6,214 nucleotides of DNA, from contig JAEYUT010000163.1 of NCBI GenBank assembly GCA_023432305.1, forward strand, positions 1 to 6,214, in the 5' to 3' direction. Made by a program: the position numbers and the translations under genes. How positions within the stretch are numbered: position 1 is the first letter of the stretch; every line of letters starts with the position of its first letter. Below the pieces are notes generated by a model. That model was not told the DNA's origin. It saw nothing but the letters and a program-made list of their open reading frames with translations, and did not search any database. Below are positions 6,076 through 6,214 of this stretch, piece by piece. The DNA comes from Actinomycetes bacterium. GTDB lineage: Bacteria > Actinomycetota > Actinomycetes > Actinomycetales > Microbacteriaceae.

Positions 6076-6214
<139 letters not shown>

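Overview
The window looks like chromosomal DNA of a high-GC actinobacterium, most likely Microbacteriaceae (Microbacterium-like). The grounds are the strong G/C third-position bias, the style of the encoded proteins, a TCGAAC-N4-GTTCGA type LexA box, and several promoters whose -10 element sits 6-7 bases before the start codon, as expected for leaderless mRNAs. The family assignment is inference. Every gene found lies on the minus strand, so transcription runs from high to low coordinates. No phage, transposase, CRISPR or recognisable defence system is present.

In transcription order: (1) 6214-6076, the last 45 codons of aspartate-semialdehyde dehydrogenase (asd), followed by a strong hairpin at 6056-6024. 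(2) 5949-4480, malate:quinone oxidoreductase (mqo), from a GTG start placed exactly 7 bases after a TAAGAT -10 element. (3) 4453-4419, a compact promoter (TTGACA, 17-base spacer, TCGAAT) with a perfect actinobacterial SOS box embedded in it, driving (4) 4418-3330, an Rv2578c-type/SPL-like radical SAM protein. (5) 3272-2589, an orphan NarL/FixJ-type response regulator with its own leaderless promoter, overlapping by one base with (6) 2589-1924, a type II thymidine kinase (tdk). (7) 1873-1797, tRNA-Pro(CGG) with encoded CCA, followed by a 16-bp perfect hairpin terminator. (8) 1731-1670, a long near-perfect inverted repeat in the spacer. (9) 1583-24, a MurE-like Mur ligase, also with a leaderless promoter.

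The genes are mostly housekeeping: Asd feeds lysine/threonine/methionine and cell-wall precursor synthesis, Mqo links malate oxidation to the quinone pool, Tdk salvages thymidine, and MurE-type ligases add the third residue of the peptidoglycan stem peptide. They appear to be separate transcription units except for the response regulator-tdk pair. The observations most worth a second look are the LexA-controlled radical SAM gene, the MurE-like ligase whose amino-acid pocket departs from both DAP- and Lys-type signatures, the matching layout of the leaderless promoters, and the long spacer palindrome. I see no clear new multi-gene system here.
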